In this document: positions 8,970 through 17,874 of the stretch, one piece after another
Layout: every line of letters begins with the position of its first letter
Position numbering within the stretch: the stretch's first letter is position 1
Source of the DNA: Calothrix sp. PCC 6303
Lineage (GTDB): Bacteria > Cyanobacteriota > Cyanobacteriia > Cyanobacteriales > Nostocaceae
Length of the DNA stretch: 64,000 nucleotides
Direction: 5' to 3'
Assembly: GCF_000317435.1 (NCBI RefSeq)
Contig: NC_019751.1
Span: 2,170,001-2,234,000 of the forward strand
Translations under genes and position numbers: made by a program
Notes under the pieces: model-generated
The model's database searches: none
What the model was told of the DNA's origin: nothing
Seen by the model: only the letters and a program-made list of their open reading frames with translations

Positions 8970-9527
8970 TTGCCCATGATATTTACAGAAACAGACCTTA
9001 AAGGCGCATTTGTGATCGATTTAGAACTCAAGCACGATCATCGTGGTTTTTTTGCTAGATCTTTTTGCGCTCAAGATTTTGAAGCACATGGTCTCAAACC
9101 CACAGTCGCCCAATGCAACTTGTCATTCAACCATAAAAAGGGAACATTGCGAGGAATGCACTATCAAATTGCACCCGCAGCAGAGACAAAATTAGTCCGT
9201 TGTACCAAAGGTGCTATTTACGACGTAATTATTGATATGCGTCCAGAATCCCCAACATTTTTACAGCACTTTGGGGTTGAACTAACTGATGACAATCGTC
9301 GTGCTTTATATATTCCCGAAATGTTTGCCCATGGATACCAAGCATTAACCGACGGGGCAGAAGTTGTATACCAGGTTGGTGAATTCTATACTCCTGGTTA
9401 CGAACGTGGGTTACGTCATAACGATCCATTCTTTAATATTCAATGGCCCCAAGAAGTTACAGAAATTTCTGAAAAAGATTCAAACTGGCCACTGTTGAGA
9501 ATGATGAGTGTGGGAGGTACTCGCTAA
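8970..9527 (+). CDS. rfbC: dTDP-4-dehydrorhamnose 3,5-epimerase
   Basis: RfbC/RmlC epimerises C3 and C5 of the 4-keto-6-deoxy sugar on the way to L-rhamnose and related sugars. The length of 185 aa is standard. The catalytic His lies in GTLRGMHYQIAPAAETKLVR (residues about 55-74), and IPEMFAHGYQAL together with the Tyr-containing region QVGEFYTPGYERGLRHNDP completes the cupin active site. An ATG is present at 8976, but the first Met at 8970 follows a weak purine stretch; the start is therefore uncertain by two codons. The order matches alr2830. Without rfbA/B/D nearby, dTDP-sugar precursors must come from genes elsewhere, or the enzyme acts on the CDP-sugar. Confidence 0.92.
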   Translation: MPMIFTETDLKGAFVIDLELKHDHRGFFARSFCAQDFEAHGLKPTVAQCNLSFNHKKGTLRGMHYQIAPAAETKLVRCTKGAIYDVIIDMRPESPTFLQHFGVELTDDNRRALYIPEMFAHGYQALTDGAEVVYQVGEFYTPGYERGLRHNDPFFNIQWPQEVTEISEKDSNWPLLRMMSVGGTR

Positions 9528-9545
9528 ATCCCACACTGAGTATAG

Positions 9546-9773
9546 TTGTATGAAGAATTGGTTCAAGGTGCAGTAATCACAAATAATCTTATTGCTCAGA
9601 ATAGCAAATTTATCTCTTATATTTCTGAAAAATTACTGAATCAGCACCAATTAATTCATAAACTCAAAGCTACTTTGCTGATACCTGAAGAAAGTCGCAA
9701 AAAAAATCAGGTGTTTAGCTTCTACCTTAATCCAAAAATAAAAAATCAGGAGTATTCAAATGATTATCGTTGA
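9546..9773 (+). CDS. Doubtful small ORF between rfbC and the SAF oxidoreductase
   Basis: The ORF has 75 codons from a TTG start and overlaps the start of the next gene by 14 bp. I recognise nothing in it: it has no membrane segment and is rich in Asn, Lys and Gln. It fills the 232-bp gap almost completely, so a coupled small gene is possible. It may equally be chance in an AT-rich gap. Confidence 0.2.
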   Translation: MYEELVQGAVITNNLIAQNSKFISYISEKLLNQHQLIHKLKATLLIPEESRKKNQVFSFYLNPKIKNQEYSNDYR

Positions 9774-11076
9774 TCAGGCGTTGAAAGCCAGACAAGAAGC
9801 AGGGAATCCCGTTAAAGTTGGCATGATTGGTGCTGGTTTTATGGGACGAGGAATTGCTAATCAAATTATTAATTCGGTTCCAGGGATGGAACTAGTGGCA
9901 GTTTCTAACCGCAACCTGGATAAAGCCCAACGTGCTTACAGTGAAGCCGGGATTTTAAATCCAAAAACCGTCTCTACAGTGGGTGAATTGGAAAATGCGA
10001 TCGCACATGGTGAATATGCCGTATGCGAAGATGCAATGTTATTATGTCGTGCCGCAGGTATTGATGCCCTAGTGGAAGTAACAGGTGCAGTGGAATTTGG
10101 CGCGCATATCGTGATGGAAGCAATTAACCATCGCAAGCATGTGATCATGATGAATGCCGAACTAGATGGTACCATCGGCTCAATTCTGAAAGTTTATGCA
10201 GACAAAGCCGGAGTTATCCTCACAGCTTGTGATGGGGATCAACCAGGAGTTGAACTTAATTTGTACCGATTCGTGAAAAGTATTGGTTTAACTCCACTAC
10301 TTTGCGGCAACATCAAGGGTTTACAAGACCCCTATCGCAATCCCACTACTCAAGAAGCATTCGCCAAACGTTGGGGACAAAACCCCAGTATGGTGACAAG
10401 CTTTGCCGATGGGACAAAGATATCCTTTGAACAAGCAATAGTTGCCAACGCCACAGGAATGACAGTCGCCAAACGGGGAATGTTGGGCTATGACTTCGAT
10501 GGTCATGTTGACGAAATGACCAAAATGTACGATGTAGATCAACTTAAAGAACTGGGTGGCATCGTCGATTACGTAGTTGGAACAAAACCCGGTCCTGGCG
10601 TATTCGTATTTGCCACCCACGATGACCCTAAACAACGCCATTACCTAAATTTATACAAATTAGGAGAAGGTCCACTATATAGCTTCTACACTCCCTACCA
10701 CCTCTGCCACTTTGAAGTCCCCCTATCTGTAGCCCGCGTCGTTTTGTTCGCAGATTACGTTCTCACTCCCTTAGGTGCGCCTTTAGTCGATGTTGTCACC
10801 ACTGCCAAAATTGATCTCAAAGCCGGAGAAATACTAGATGGTATTGGGGATTACATGACCTACGGTCAGTGTGAAAAATCTGACATCACCCAAACACAGA
10901 ACCTATTACCAATGGGTTTAGCAGAAGGATGTCGCCTCAAACGCGATGTATCCAAAGACGCAGTATTGACTTACGATGACGTAGAACTACCAGCAGGTAG
11001 GCTTTGTGACAAGTTGCGTGCCGAACAAAATGCCTACTTTCCCGTAGGTAAAACTGTCGCCGCAGTTGCTAGATAA
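9760..11076 (+). CDS. NAD(P)-dependent oxidoreductase with C-terminal SAF domain
   Basis: The protein has 438 aa. An N-terminal Rossmann fold begins VGMIGAGFMGRGIANQI (residues about 20-36) and is of the homoserine-dehydrogenase-like/Gfo-Idh type. The middle part has GDQPGVELNLYRFV. The last 80 residues, around VSKDAVLTYDDVELPAGRL, look like a SAF domain. The order matches alr2831 of the HEP island, a gene reported as required for the envelope polysaccharide. Proteins of this architecture are found in sugar clusters, but the reaction is not known to me; oxidation or reduction of a nucleotide-sugar intermediate is inferred. Confidence 0.78.
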   Translation: MIIVDQALKARQEAGNPVKVGMIGAGFMGRGIANQIINSVPGMELVAVSNRNLDKAQRAYSEAGILNPKTVSTVGELENAIAHGEYAVCEDAMLLCRAAGIDALVEVTGAVEFGAHIVMEAINHRKHVIMMNAELDGTIGSILKVYADKAGVILTACDGDQPGVELNLYRFVKSIGLTPLLCGNIKGLQDPYRNPTTQEAFAKRWGQNPSMVTSFADGTKISFEQAIVANATGMTVAKRGMLGYDFDGHVDEMTKMYDVDQLKELGGIVDYVVGTKPGPGVFVFATHDDPKQRHYLNLYKLGEGPLYSFYTPYHLCHFEVPLSVARVVLFADYVLTPLGAPLVDVVTTAKIDLKAGEILDGIGDYMTYGQCEKSDITQTQNLLPMGLAEGCRLKRDVSKDAVLTYDDVELPAGRLCDKLRAEQNAYFPVGKTVAAVAR

Positions 11077-11363
11077 CAGATAAATAACGATTTGCAACAG
11101 TGGCAATTATTTAGATTTGACAATTGAAGTTTAAAATATTGGTGAAATCATCAAATTATTAGCATAAAGCTCTTCAACAAACCATATGATAAATAAACGC
11201 TTGCTGTTGCGAATCGCCTAATCCCAGATTTGGGTTATTTGCATATCAACGTCTTCAGCGAATATACTGAGTACATATAAAACTAAAAAAATATCTTAAG
11301 TTCCGATTTCAACTTAAATTATTAGACCCAAAACCAAAATTATACAAAATTAGGGTAAACAAA

Positions 11364-12476
11364 ATGAAAATTGCTCTAGTCCATGATTATCTAACTCAAA
11401 AAGGCGGAGCAGAGCGTGTATTTGAATTATTATGTAAGCGCTATCCCGAAGCTGATATATTTACTTCTTTATACAATCCGCAAGAAACCATTGATTTAGG
11501 CGATCGCGCAGTAAATACAACATTTTTACAAAATATACCAGGTGCAGCCAAATACTTTCGTTTAATGGCTCCACTATATTTCCCGGCATTTCGGGCACTT
11601 GATCTACAAGACTATGACCTGATTATCAGCAGCAGCACCAGCTTTGCTAAAGCTGTCAAGAAAAAACCAGGTGCTATTCACATCTGCTTTTGCCACAATA
11701 TCACCAGATTTTTGTGGGATACTGAAACATATTTACGGGAATATGGAGATTATCGCTACTTTGCTCCCCTAATTGAGCAAGTTTTCCAGGCAATGCGAAG
11801 TGTAGACCTGCGGTATGCTCAGGAACCAGATCTATATATTGCAAATTCTAGCATCGTTGCACGGCGAATCAGAAGCACATACGGCAAAAAAGCCATAGTG
11901 ATTAATTACCCCATCGACACAGGTAAGTTTAGTTTCACCAACACTAAACAAGATTACTACCTTGCCTCAGCACGAATGATTAGCTATAAACGGCTAGATA
12001 TAATAGTCGAAGCTTTTAATTGGTTAGGATGGCGATTGTTAATATCAGGCAATGGTCCAGAACGCGATCGCTTACAATCCAAAGCCATGAAAAATATCGA
12101 GTTTGTGGGGCACGTCACCGATCAAGAGCGAACTCAGCTATTCGCTAATGCTAGCTCAGTGATCGTAGCAGCACTTGAAGATTATGGACTTGTTCCAGTC
12201 GAAGCAAATGCCAGTGGGACACCAGTGGTTGCCTTCGGTGCAGGTGGAGTATTAGATACCCAAATACCTGGAAAAACAGGTGTATTCTTCAAGCGACAAA
12301 CCCCCGATTCGTTACAGGCTGCACTACTAGAAGCCAGGGAAATTTCCTGGGATTACGAAGGAATTCGTAATCATGCTGTCAAAAATTTTTCAGAACAAGC
12401 TTTTTTTAGTAAGGTTGAGCAAGTCATTGAGCAGACTTGCAGCCTATACCAATCATCGACTCGATTTGTTAGCTGA
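11364..12476 (+). CDS. Family 4 glycosyltransferase (GT-B fold)
   Basis: The protein has 370 aa. The N-terminal domain starts MKIALVHDYLTQKGGAERVF, a hallmark of GT4 enzymes. The C-terminal donor domain has LISGNGPERDRLQ and the ExE-like motif EDYGLVPVEANASGTPVVAF near residues 270-290, where the conserved Glu residues bind the nucleotide sugar. It is 13 bp upstream of the Wzc-like gene, so both are cotranscribed. It corresponds in order to alr2832. Donor and linkage are unknown; a retaining mechanism is expected for GT4. Confidence 0.9.
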   Translation: MKIALVHDYLTQKGGAERVFELLCKRYPEADIFTSLYNPQETIDLGDRAVNTTFLQNIPGAAKYFRLMAPLYFPAFRALDLQDYDLIISSSTSFAKAVKKKPGAIHICFCHNITRFLWDTETYLREYGDYRYFAPLIEQVFQAMRSVDLRYAQEPDLYIANSSIVARRIRSTYGKKAIVINYPIDTGKFSFTNTKQDYYLASARMISYKRLDIIVEAFNWLGWRLLISGNGPERDRLQSKAMKNIEFVGHVTDQERTQLFANASSVIVAALEDYGLVPVEANASGTPVVAFGAGGVLDTQIPGKTGVFFKRQTPDSLQAALLEAREISWDYEGIRNHAVKNFSEQAFFSKVEQVIEQTCSLYQSSTRFVS

Positions 12477-12489
12477 GGGATAGTATAAA

Positions 12490-14727
12490 GTGATTCAGAC
12501 CACAGTCAATCCGGTTCTTAACCAATCTCCTGACAATGACCCAGGTTATGGTCAATTATTTACAGTTTTAATTCGTAGGTTTCCTTGGTTTTTAGCAGTC
12601 TTCCTTTCATCCATCGCTGTTTCTGCATTTATTACTAAAACAACACCTCCCACATACAAAAGTTCCATGCAGCTTTTGGTGGAACCAAACTACAAAGGTA
12701 AATCTGAAGGAGGAGATAATTCTCAAAATCAATTTACCGACCCCACTATTCAAGTAGACACTGCAACCCAACTCAACTTGATGCGAAATACTGAGCATGT
12801 TGAGAAAGCAGTTCAAGAACTCAAGGAAAGATATAGCGAATATAAAGATCTGAATACTAGTCAGGTCAAACGTTCTATAGTGCTGTCGCAAATTAAAGAG
12901 AAAGAAGATAACATTGCCACTAAAATATTTCAAGTTGAATATACCGACCGGGATCCAGTCAAAACTCAGCGAGTTCTCCAAGCACTACAAAGAGTTTATA
13001 TAGAGTACAACCAAGAACAACAAAACGAAAGATTACGCAAAGGTTTAACCGTAATCAACGAGCAACTAGACAGAGTTCGTAAAGATCTTGCAGATTCAGA
13101 AGCTAGACTTTTGAGATTTCGCAAAACTCAAAACCTCACCGATCCCGAAACTGAAGTCAAAAACCTCGAACAAACACTAGCTGGAATTGAACAAGAACGT
13201 CGCACAATTCGTTCCCAATATCAAGAAGCCCTAGCGCGTTACAATTCACTGCAAGATCAACTTAAGCGTAACCCTCAAAATGCCCTGGTATCAGCTCGTC
13301 TAAGTCAATCTACCCGCTACCAATTCTTACTCAACGAAATCCAAAAGACAGAATTAGAACTGGAAAAACAACGCGCCACTTTTACTGATGAAGCTGAAGT
13401 TGTCAAAAAGTTACTTTACCAAAAACAAGAACAACTTCGATTATTACAGCAAGAAGCAGGCATCACATTAGGGCAAGATGCAGGTGCAGTAGATCCTAAT
13501 GCTTCCCTACGAGAACAAGGAAATGATAGTCAAATTGACCTCAGCCTCGCTTCCCAGTTAGTTGAAACCCAAACCAGCGTCATTGGTTTAGGTGCTAGAG
13601 ATCAAAGCCTTGCAGGTAGAGAACAACAAGTTCGCACTCAACTAAAACGATTCCCCGCTTTACTAGCTGAGTATAATCGCTTACAACCATCAGTAAAACT
13701 CAATAATCAACGTTTTGAAGATCTTTCTAAATCTGAACAACAACTACGTCAAGAACTTGACAAAGGCGGTTTTGACTGGAAAGTAGTTGAAAAAGCCCAA
13801 GAAGGTAGTTTCATGGGACCAGACATGAAACAAAACCTGATGCTGGGTGCAGTTGTTGGATTAATATTGGGAGGAATCACCGCAGCTCTACGGGAAGCAT
13901 CCGATGATTCGGTTCACACCACTGCTGAACTAGAAAAGCAAGCAGCCTTACCATTATTGGGAACCACCCCTAAATTACCTCCAGCCAAAGAAAAAGACTC
14001 AATTATTAAGCTACCCTTTGGAAAACCCGAAGTCCTCTCACCTTGGACAATTCAAGTTCTCCAATCTCCTCCACGCTGGGAATCACTCGACTTAATTTAC
14101 AAAAATATCGAGTTACTAAACTCGGTAGCAATGCTCAAATCATTAATGGTGACTTCACCTTTACCAGATGAAGGGAAGTCAGCTTTAGCTTTAGGTTTGG
14201 CAATGAGTGCTGCACGTTTACACAAGCGAGTGCTTTTAATTGATGCCAATTTACGGGAACCAAATCTGCATAAGCAACTTAATCTTCCCAACGAGCAAGG
14301 ACTTTCAAGTCTACTGGTAAGTGATACTCCTTTACCAGAACACATTGGTGTTCAATCTTCGGGATCATCTTACATAGATATTCTGACCGCAGGACCAGAA
14401 CCTCTAGATCCAGCTAATCTTCTGAGTTCACCTCGCATGGAGCAATTGATGGCAACATTCGAGGGAAATTATGATCTAGTTTTAATCGATGCACCTCCAG
14501 TTATCGGATTGGTGGATGCACTACTAGCTGGTTCAGCCTGCCGTAGTGTTGTTATGGTAGCAAGTATCGGTAGAGTCACAAGGACACAAATTACTCAGGC
14601 AACAACTATGTTGAATAAACTCAATTTGATTGGTATTGTCGCCAATGGAGTTTCCAATTCAAATAGTACATATATTCCGTATGTCAAACAAAACCGGTTA
14701 GCTCTACAACAGTCTATGGAAAAATAG
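12490..14727 (+). CDS. Polysaccharide co-polymerase / tyrosine autokinase (Wzc type)
   Basis: The protein has 745 aa and starts with GTG. An N-terminal Wzz region has a first membrane helix at about residues 33-51 and a second at about 451-471. Between them lies a long periplasmic coiled-coil region (about residues 170-430). The C-terminal BY-kinase has Walker A SPLPDEGKSALALG (about 554-567), Walker A' LLIDANLREP (about 582-591) and Walker B LVLIDAPPV (about 664-672). Only two tyrosines lie close to the C terminus (near residues 727 and 730), so the usual Tyr cluster is poor. It should govern chain length and export of the polysaccharide together with the Wzy-like protein at 25615 and matches alr2833 in order. 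Confidence 0.92.
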   Translation: MIQTTVNPVLNQSPDNDPGYGQLFTVLIRRFPWFLAVFLSSIAVSAFITKTTPPTYKSSMQLLVEPNYKGKSEGGDNSQNQFTDPTIQVDTATQLNLMRNTEHVEKAVQELKERYSEYKDLNTSQVKRSIVLSQIKEKEDNIATKIFQVEYTDRDPVKTQRVLQALQRVYIEYNQEQQNERLRKGLTVINEQLDRVRKDLADSEARLLRFRKTQNLTDPETEVKNLEQTLAGIEQERRTIRSQYQEALARYNSLQDQLKRNPQNALVSARLSQSTRYQFLLNEIQKTELELEKQRATFTDEAEVVKKLLYQKQEQLRLLQQEAGITLGQDAGAVDPNASLREQGNDSQIDLSLASQLVETQTSVIGLGARDQSLAGREQQVRTQLKRFPALLAEYNRLQPSVKLNNQRFEDLSKSEQQLRQELDKGGFDWKVVEKAQEGSFMGPDMKQNLMLGAVVGLILGGITAALREASDDSVHTTAELEKQAALPLLGTTPKLPPAKEKDSIIKLPFGKPEVLSPWTIQVLQSPPRWESLDLIYKNIELLNSVAMLKSLMVTSPLPDEGKSALALGLAMSAARLHKRVLLIDANLREPNLHKQLNLPNEQGLSSLLVSDTPLPEHIGVQSSGSSYIDILTAGPEPLDPANLLSSPRMEQLMATFEGNYDLVLIDAPPVIGLVDALLAGSACRSVVMVASIGRVTRTQITQATTMLNKLNLIGIVANGVSNSNSTYIPYVKQNRLALQQSMEK

Positions 14728-14803
14728 TGTCTTCACCAAAACGAATACACAGCCAAATTTCCAAAGGAAAAAGCTGATACATCCGGCTTTATAATATAAA
14801 TAA

Positions 14804-14855
14804 TCAGCCTATCAAAGGTAAAATCAAAGTCATTTACCCTTGGTAGGCTATTTAT
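14804..14855 (+). terminator. Probable terminator after the Wzc-like gene
   Basis: AGCCTATCAAAGGTAAA and TTTACCCTTGGTAGGCT form a 17-bp stem with two mismatches and an 11-base loop, followed by ATTTATTAT. It lies about 80 bp downstream of the stop codon. Confidence 0.65.
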
Positions 14856-15190
14856 TATGGCTGTTAATTATCCAGATGAGCTATTAAGTTCCTTACTTCT
14901 GCTCTGTGGGTTTTAGAAGTTATGAATTTATTGACTTCCAGAAATTGCAGAAGGAAAAAGGGGGGTTTTGATATGGGGATTTAGACTAGTAAAGCATGGC
15001 GTAAATAACTAGACCATTATTTGAGCTTGAAATGCACAGTAATAAACGGCTTTCCCTCACTCACTGCCTACTGCCTACTTACTACTGCCTTGACGTACTA
15101 AGCTGTTGACTTTGTGCTTTTTTGGAGCTAAAAGTTCACGCAATATCTCTGACGTAACTTGTTCCTCGTCTCTGGCAAGGAATACAGATT

Positions 15191-15285
15191 TGGAGGCGGA
15201 GCCTCCAGTGGGGATAAGAGGCGGAGCCTCCAGTGGGGATAAGAGGCGGAGCCTCAAAGTAAGGGTTCCCAGGCGGAGCCTGCCT
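15191..15285. repeat. Tandem array of GAGGCGGAGCCTC palindromes
   Basis: Palindromes based on GAGGCGGAGCCTC lie at 15192-15206, 15218-15231, 15243-15255 and, shortened, 15271-15281. The first three are spaced by CAGTGGGGATAA-type linkers, giving a period of about 25-26 bp. It is GC-rich in an AT-rich surround, which marks it as a dispersed cyanobacterial repeat rather than local sequence. Confidence 0.8.
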
Positions 15286-15418
15286 GATGAACGAGAGATA
15301 CGATGACACAAAAATTGTATGAAAGAAAAGTGTCGAAATTACATCAAAGTCAGCAGCCTAGATTCGGATCCCAACTCAAGACTGGGAACGCATAAGCATC
15401 GGGGTATTAAACCCCCTA

Positions 15419-15457
15419 CCCTTGATAAATGCCCTTGATAAATGCCCTTGATAAATG
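15419..15457. repeat. Three exact copies of a 13-bp unit
   Basis: The unit CCCTTGATAAATG occurs three times head to tail at 15419-15431, 15432-15444 and 15445-15457, directly after a small GGGGT/ACCCC hairpin. Confidence 0.9.
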
Positions 15458-16027
15458 TTTTATAGTTATTCAGCAAGCCCTGTTTACCTTGAAAATAATA
15501 CTCATTTCCTTCGGAGTTTCTAAAGTACTAATTTGATGAATTGTTAAACCCACTCAAAAGTATAAGTAAAAATTCCAAGTAAGTATTGAACTCTGAAATC
15601 CGAATCATGCTAATATTACTGTTATCAGATGTAATGCCTTTACACAAGCCTTTCCGGTTTCAAAAGAGTTCATCGGAACTTAACAATTCCCGAAAAAACA
15701 GCCTTAGTCTTTAAAGACTAAATAAAGAGTTCTACGAATAAATTACTATTATTCAATAGTAATATATCCTAAGAAATGAAGTCTATTTCAGAAAATTGAA
15801 TATCCCGGTTAGATTTATTTAGAGTCGATAGAAGTTGCTTTTTTCTTCAATGTGTCTTGATAAATGCATCTAAGAGTAAGTGATTTCACACAGAACATAA
15901 CGCTCGATAAATCTAATAGTTTAGATATCAGCAAATTTTAGAACAAAGAGATGAAAAATAGTAATCCAAAAGTTAATGGCTTTTGGTGCGTATTCTACTA
16001 TCTCTAATCCTATAATTTTATATACAT

Positions 16028-16807
16028 ATGACAAGCTCAATAATTCCTGCTTTAGAAAACCACTACAGTGTCATACACTCAGAACCAATTGAACAGCTGC
16101 CATATTGCACACTGATATGGCGGCAGGGCAAGTTATTGGTAAAGTCTCAAGGACGGGAAAATCAGCCCTATCTACCTGCCTTGGACAAACCAGAGTTATT
16201 GGTGGAGTGCTTAAAAAAATCTTCAGTAAGTTTGGTTCTCATTGACTCAAAATTGGGTGAATCTAAGCTGAATTTTTGGGCAAATGCCTGTAAACAAGCT
16301 AATAAACCTATTTATATTAGTATACCTTCGGTTGATAAACGATCTCAAAAAAATGTCAATAGCTGGAAATGGTTGAAGTACGCTTTCGACTCAGTAATTG
16401 CTCTAATATTATTGGGATTGCTATCGCCAATAATGTTGGGGATCACTTTGTTGATGTATTTTTATCTCCCAGGTTCGCTTTTTAACTATGAGTGGCATGT
16501 CGGAGATAAAGGAAGATTATTCCGTTTAATCAAGTTTCGGACTATTCCAGAGGGACAAGATGAATGGAGTACATCTGTTTTAGGTAGTTTGATGCGTAAG
16601 TATAATTTGGATAGTTTGCCACAATTAGTTAATGTTATCCGTGGAGATATGAATCTAATTGGTAGAGGTTCTTGGACTCTCAAAGACGTTGTGCGACTGA
16701 GCTTGGAAGGGCAAAGACAGTTAAACAAGGTTCCTGGGATTGCTAGTTTTTGGCAAATTAAAGCTAGAGCAAAGCTACTACCCCATTTAGATAGTCAAGC
16801 ACTATAG
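16028..16807 (+). CDS. hepC: HepC-type initiating sugar transferase (undecaprenyl-phosphate sugar-1-phosphate transferase)
   Basis: The protein has 259 aa. The N-terminal 110 residues have no clear domain. A single membrane segment, FDSVIALILLGLLSPIMLG (about 121-139), is followed by the bacterial sugar transferase domain with LIKFRTIPEGQ, the YNLDSLPQLVNVIRGDMNLI segment and a VPGIASFWQIKAR-type end. Enzymes of this family transfer a hexose 1-phosphate to undecaprenyl phosphate and so begin repeat-unit synthesis. The order (Wzc-like gene, this gene, HepA) matches alr2833-hepC-hepA in Anabaena, so the symbol hepC is used. A perfect palindrome 297 bp downstream probably ends its transcript. 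Confidence 0.88.
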   Translation: MTSSIIPALENHYSVIHSEPIEQLPYCTLIWRQGKLLVKSQGRENQPYLPALDKPELLVECLKKSSVSLVLIDSKLGESKLNFWANACKQANKPIYISIPSVDKRSQKNVNSWKWLKYAFDSVIALILLGLLSPIMLGITLLMYFYLPGSLFNYEWHVGDKGRLFRLIKFRTIPEGQDEWSTSVLGSLMRKYNLDSLPQLVNVIRGDMNLIGRGSWTLKDVVRLSLEGQRQLNKVPGIASFWQIKARAKLLPHLDSQAL

Positions 16808-16862
16808 ATTCATTTTCTAACCGTTCTCAGTGTATTAACTTAGCGCTATTTATGGTGACAGT

Positions 16863-17073
16863 TAGGAAACTTCCAAATAAAAAAATATCCCAAAATTTCT
16901 TGTAGGCAGCGTTCGACTGAGCGCGACTTTACCTCCGGTACACTTCGTTCCGACTAGGCTCAGTACAAGTCAGTCCTTACCTCCGGTACACTTCGTTCCG
17001 ATAGGCTCAGGAACCATCGAACGCTGCCTATTCCACAATATTGGATGGATCATCTTTTTTTTGGAGTTCTTTA
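16863..17073 (+). repeat. Miniature inverted-repeat element, copy B
   Basis: It begins near AGGAAACTTCC and ends near GGAGTTCTTT, with the interior GCAGCGTTCGA ... TCGAACGCTGCC giving a second, inner inverted repeat. It carries two copies of the CCTCCGGTACACTTCGTTCC unit (16929-16963 and 16977-17010), while copy A has one and copy C none. Copy C at 19729-19903 is its inverse, so B and C form an inverted pair around hepA. Confidence 0.7.
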
Positions 17074-17104
17074 ACTGAAATGAACGTCTTACTTTAACTT
17101 CTTG

Positions 17105-17134
17105 ACTGCTGACAGTTAACTGTCAGCAGTTTTT
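17105..17134 (+). terminator. Perfect 26-bp palindrome with T-tract, probable hepC terminator
   Basis: ACTGCTGACAGTT is followed at once by its exact complement AACTGTCAGCAGT and then TTTT. In RNA this gives a very stable hairpin. It lies after repeat copy B and separates hepC from hepA. Confidence 0.7.
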
Positions 17135-17318
17135 ACTAGGAAAATTAGTAATTTCCCTAGTGAATCTAGAGAAGTATGAAAATTACGTACTTAATTGTAA
17201 TTTTCCTCTAAAGTAGGTTTCCACATCAAATACAAATGTTATGATTAATACTATCGAGATAATGCAAATACTTAAGCAAGAGATCGAATTTTGTAATTTG
17301 AAGAGAGTAATACTTATT

Positions 17319-17394
17319 ATGTATGGCAAGATTGAAAATAATTAATCATGCTTGTGTGATCTTCAAATATCACGATTTAATCTTGCCTACCACA
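17319..17394. promoter_or_regulatory. Long inverted repeat in the hepA upstream region
   Basis: GGCAAGATT at 17325-17333 is repeated inverted as AATCTTGCC at 17379-17387, with flanking TATGTAT / TACCACATA also partly paired. Inside, GTGAT and ATCAC form a second small stem. It lies about 480-555 bp before the hepA start. In Anabaena, hepA induction needs elements several hundred bp upstream of the gene (known from promoter deletion work), so this is a candidate control site. No binding protein is implied by the sequence itself. Confidence 0.4.
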
Positions 17395-17874
17395 TATCAC
17401 AAAAAGTGGAGTTTTGTTATTGCCTAGACGTGGAGTAGCAAGCTAAAGATAGTCGTAATCTAGAATCTTGGCTCCAAACTACAGTTGTTGAAATAGGTAA
17501 AGTTGACTATTTTCTTGTTTGTACTTTTTAGCTGCTTAGTTTACACTCGTGGAAGATACATAAAATATTTTTTACGGATGGTTGATTGGCTAGGATTCAC
17601 TAATTTGTAACCGAGTGCATAAAAAGCTTTTAAAACTTTTTATACTGCATAGATGCTTAGTTATATTGTTATATTTACCTAAATTTACCGATCTTGAGCC
17701 TACTAATGTGGGAACCCTGTTTGAGTTTTATGCTCGTAGCTTTTATGTAGTCTGAAGTTTTCCACATGAGGAATGACAAATATTTTTTCTCAGTATCAAG
17801 ATTTGAGTAGGATTCCGATTGTAGTCCTGTATGCGAAATAAGTATTAACTAATTAATTCAATAGTATTTACACT

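Larger units (their letters stand above)
14728..16027. other. 1.3-kb repeat-bearing region between the Wzc-like gene and hepC
   Basis: It contains the terminator at 14804, the GC-rich palindrome array at 15191-15285, a 13-bp triplicate at 15419-15457 and AT-rich sequence up to hepC. Two opposing ORFs of 66 and 78 codons here consist of the repeat array and are not credible genes. The last 300 bp upstream of hepC probably hold its promoter. Confidence 0.5.
16808..17874. other. 1.07-kb hepC-hepA intergenic region
   Basis: It holds repeat copy B, the hepC terminator palindrome and the inverted repeat at 17319-17394. The remaining 480 bp before hepA are AT-rich and contain no ORF. A long non-coding leader region before hepA is also a feature of the Anabaena locus. 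Confidence 0.55.

Noticed and set aside
15075-15311. Opposing ORFs of 78 (minus) and 66 (plus) codons
   Set aside because: Both are made of the GAGGCGGAGCCTC repeat array and have no ribosome site or coding character.
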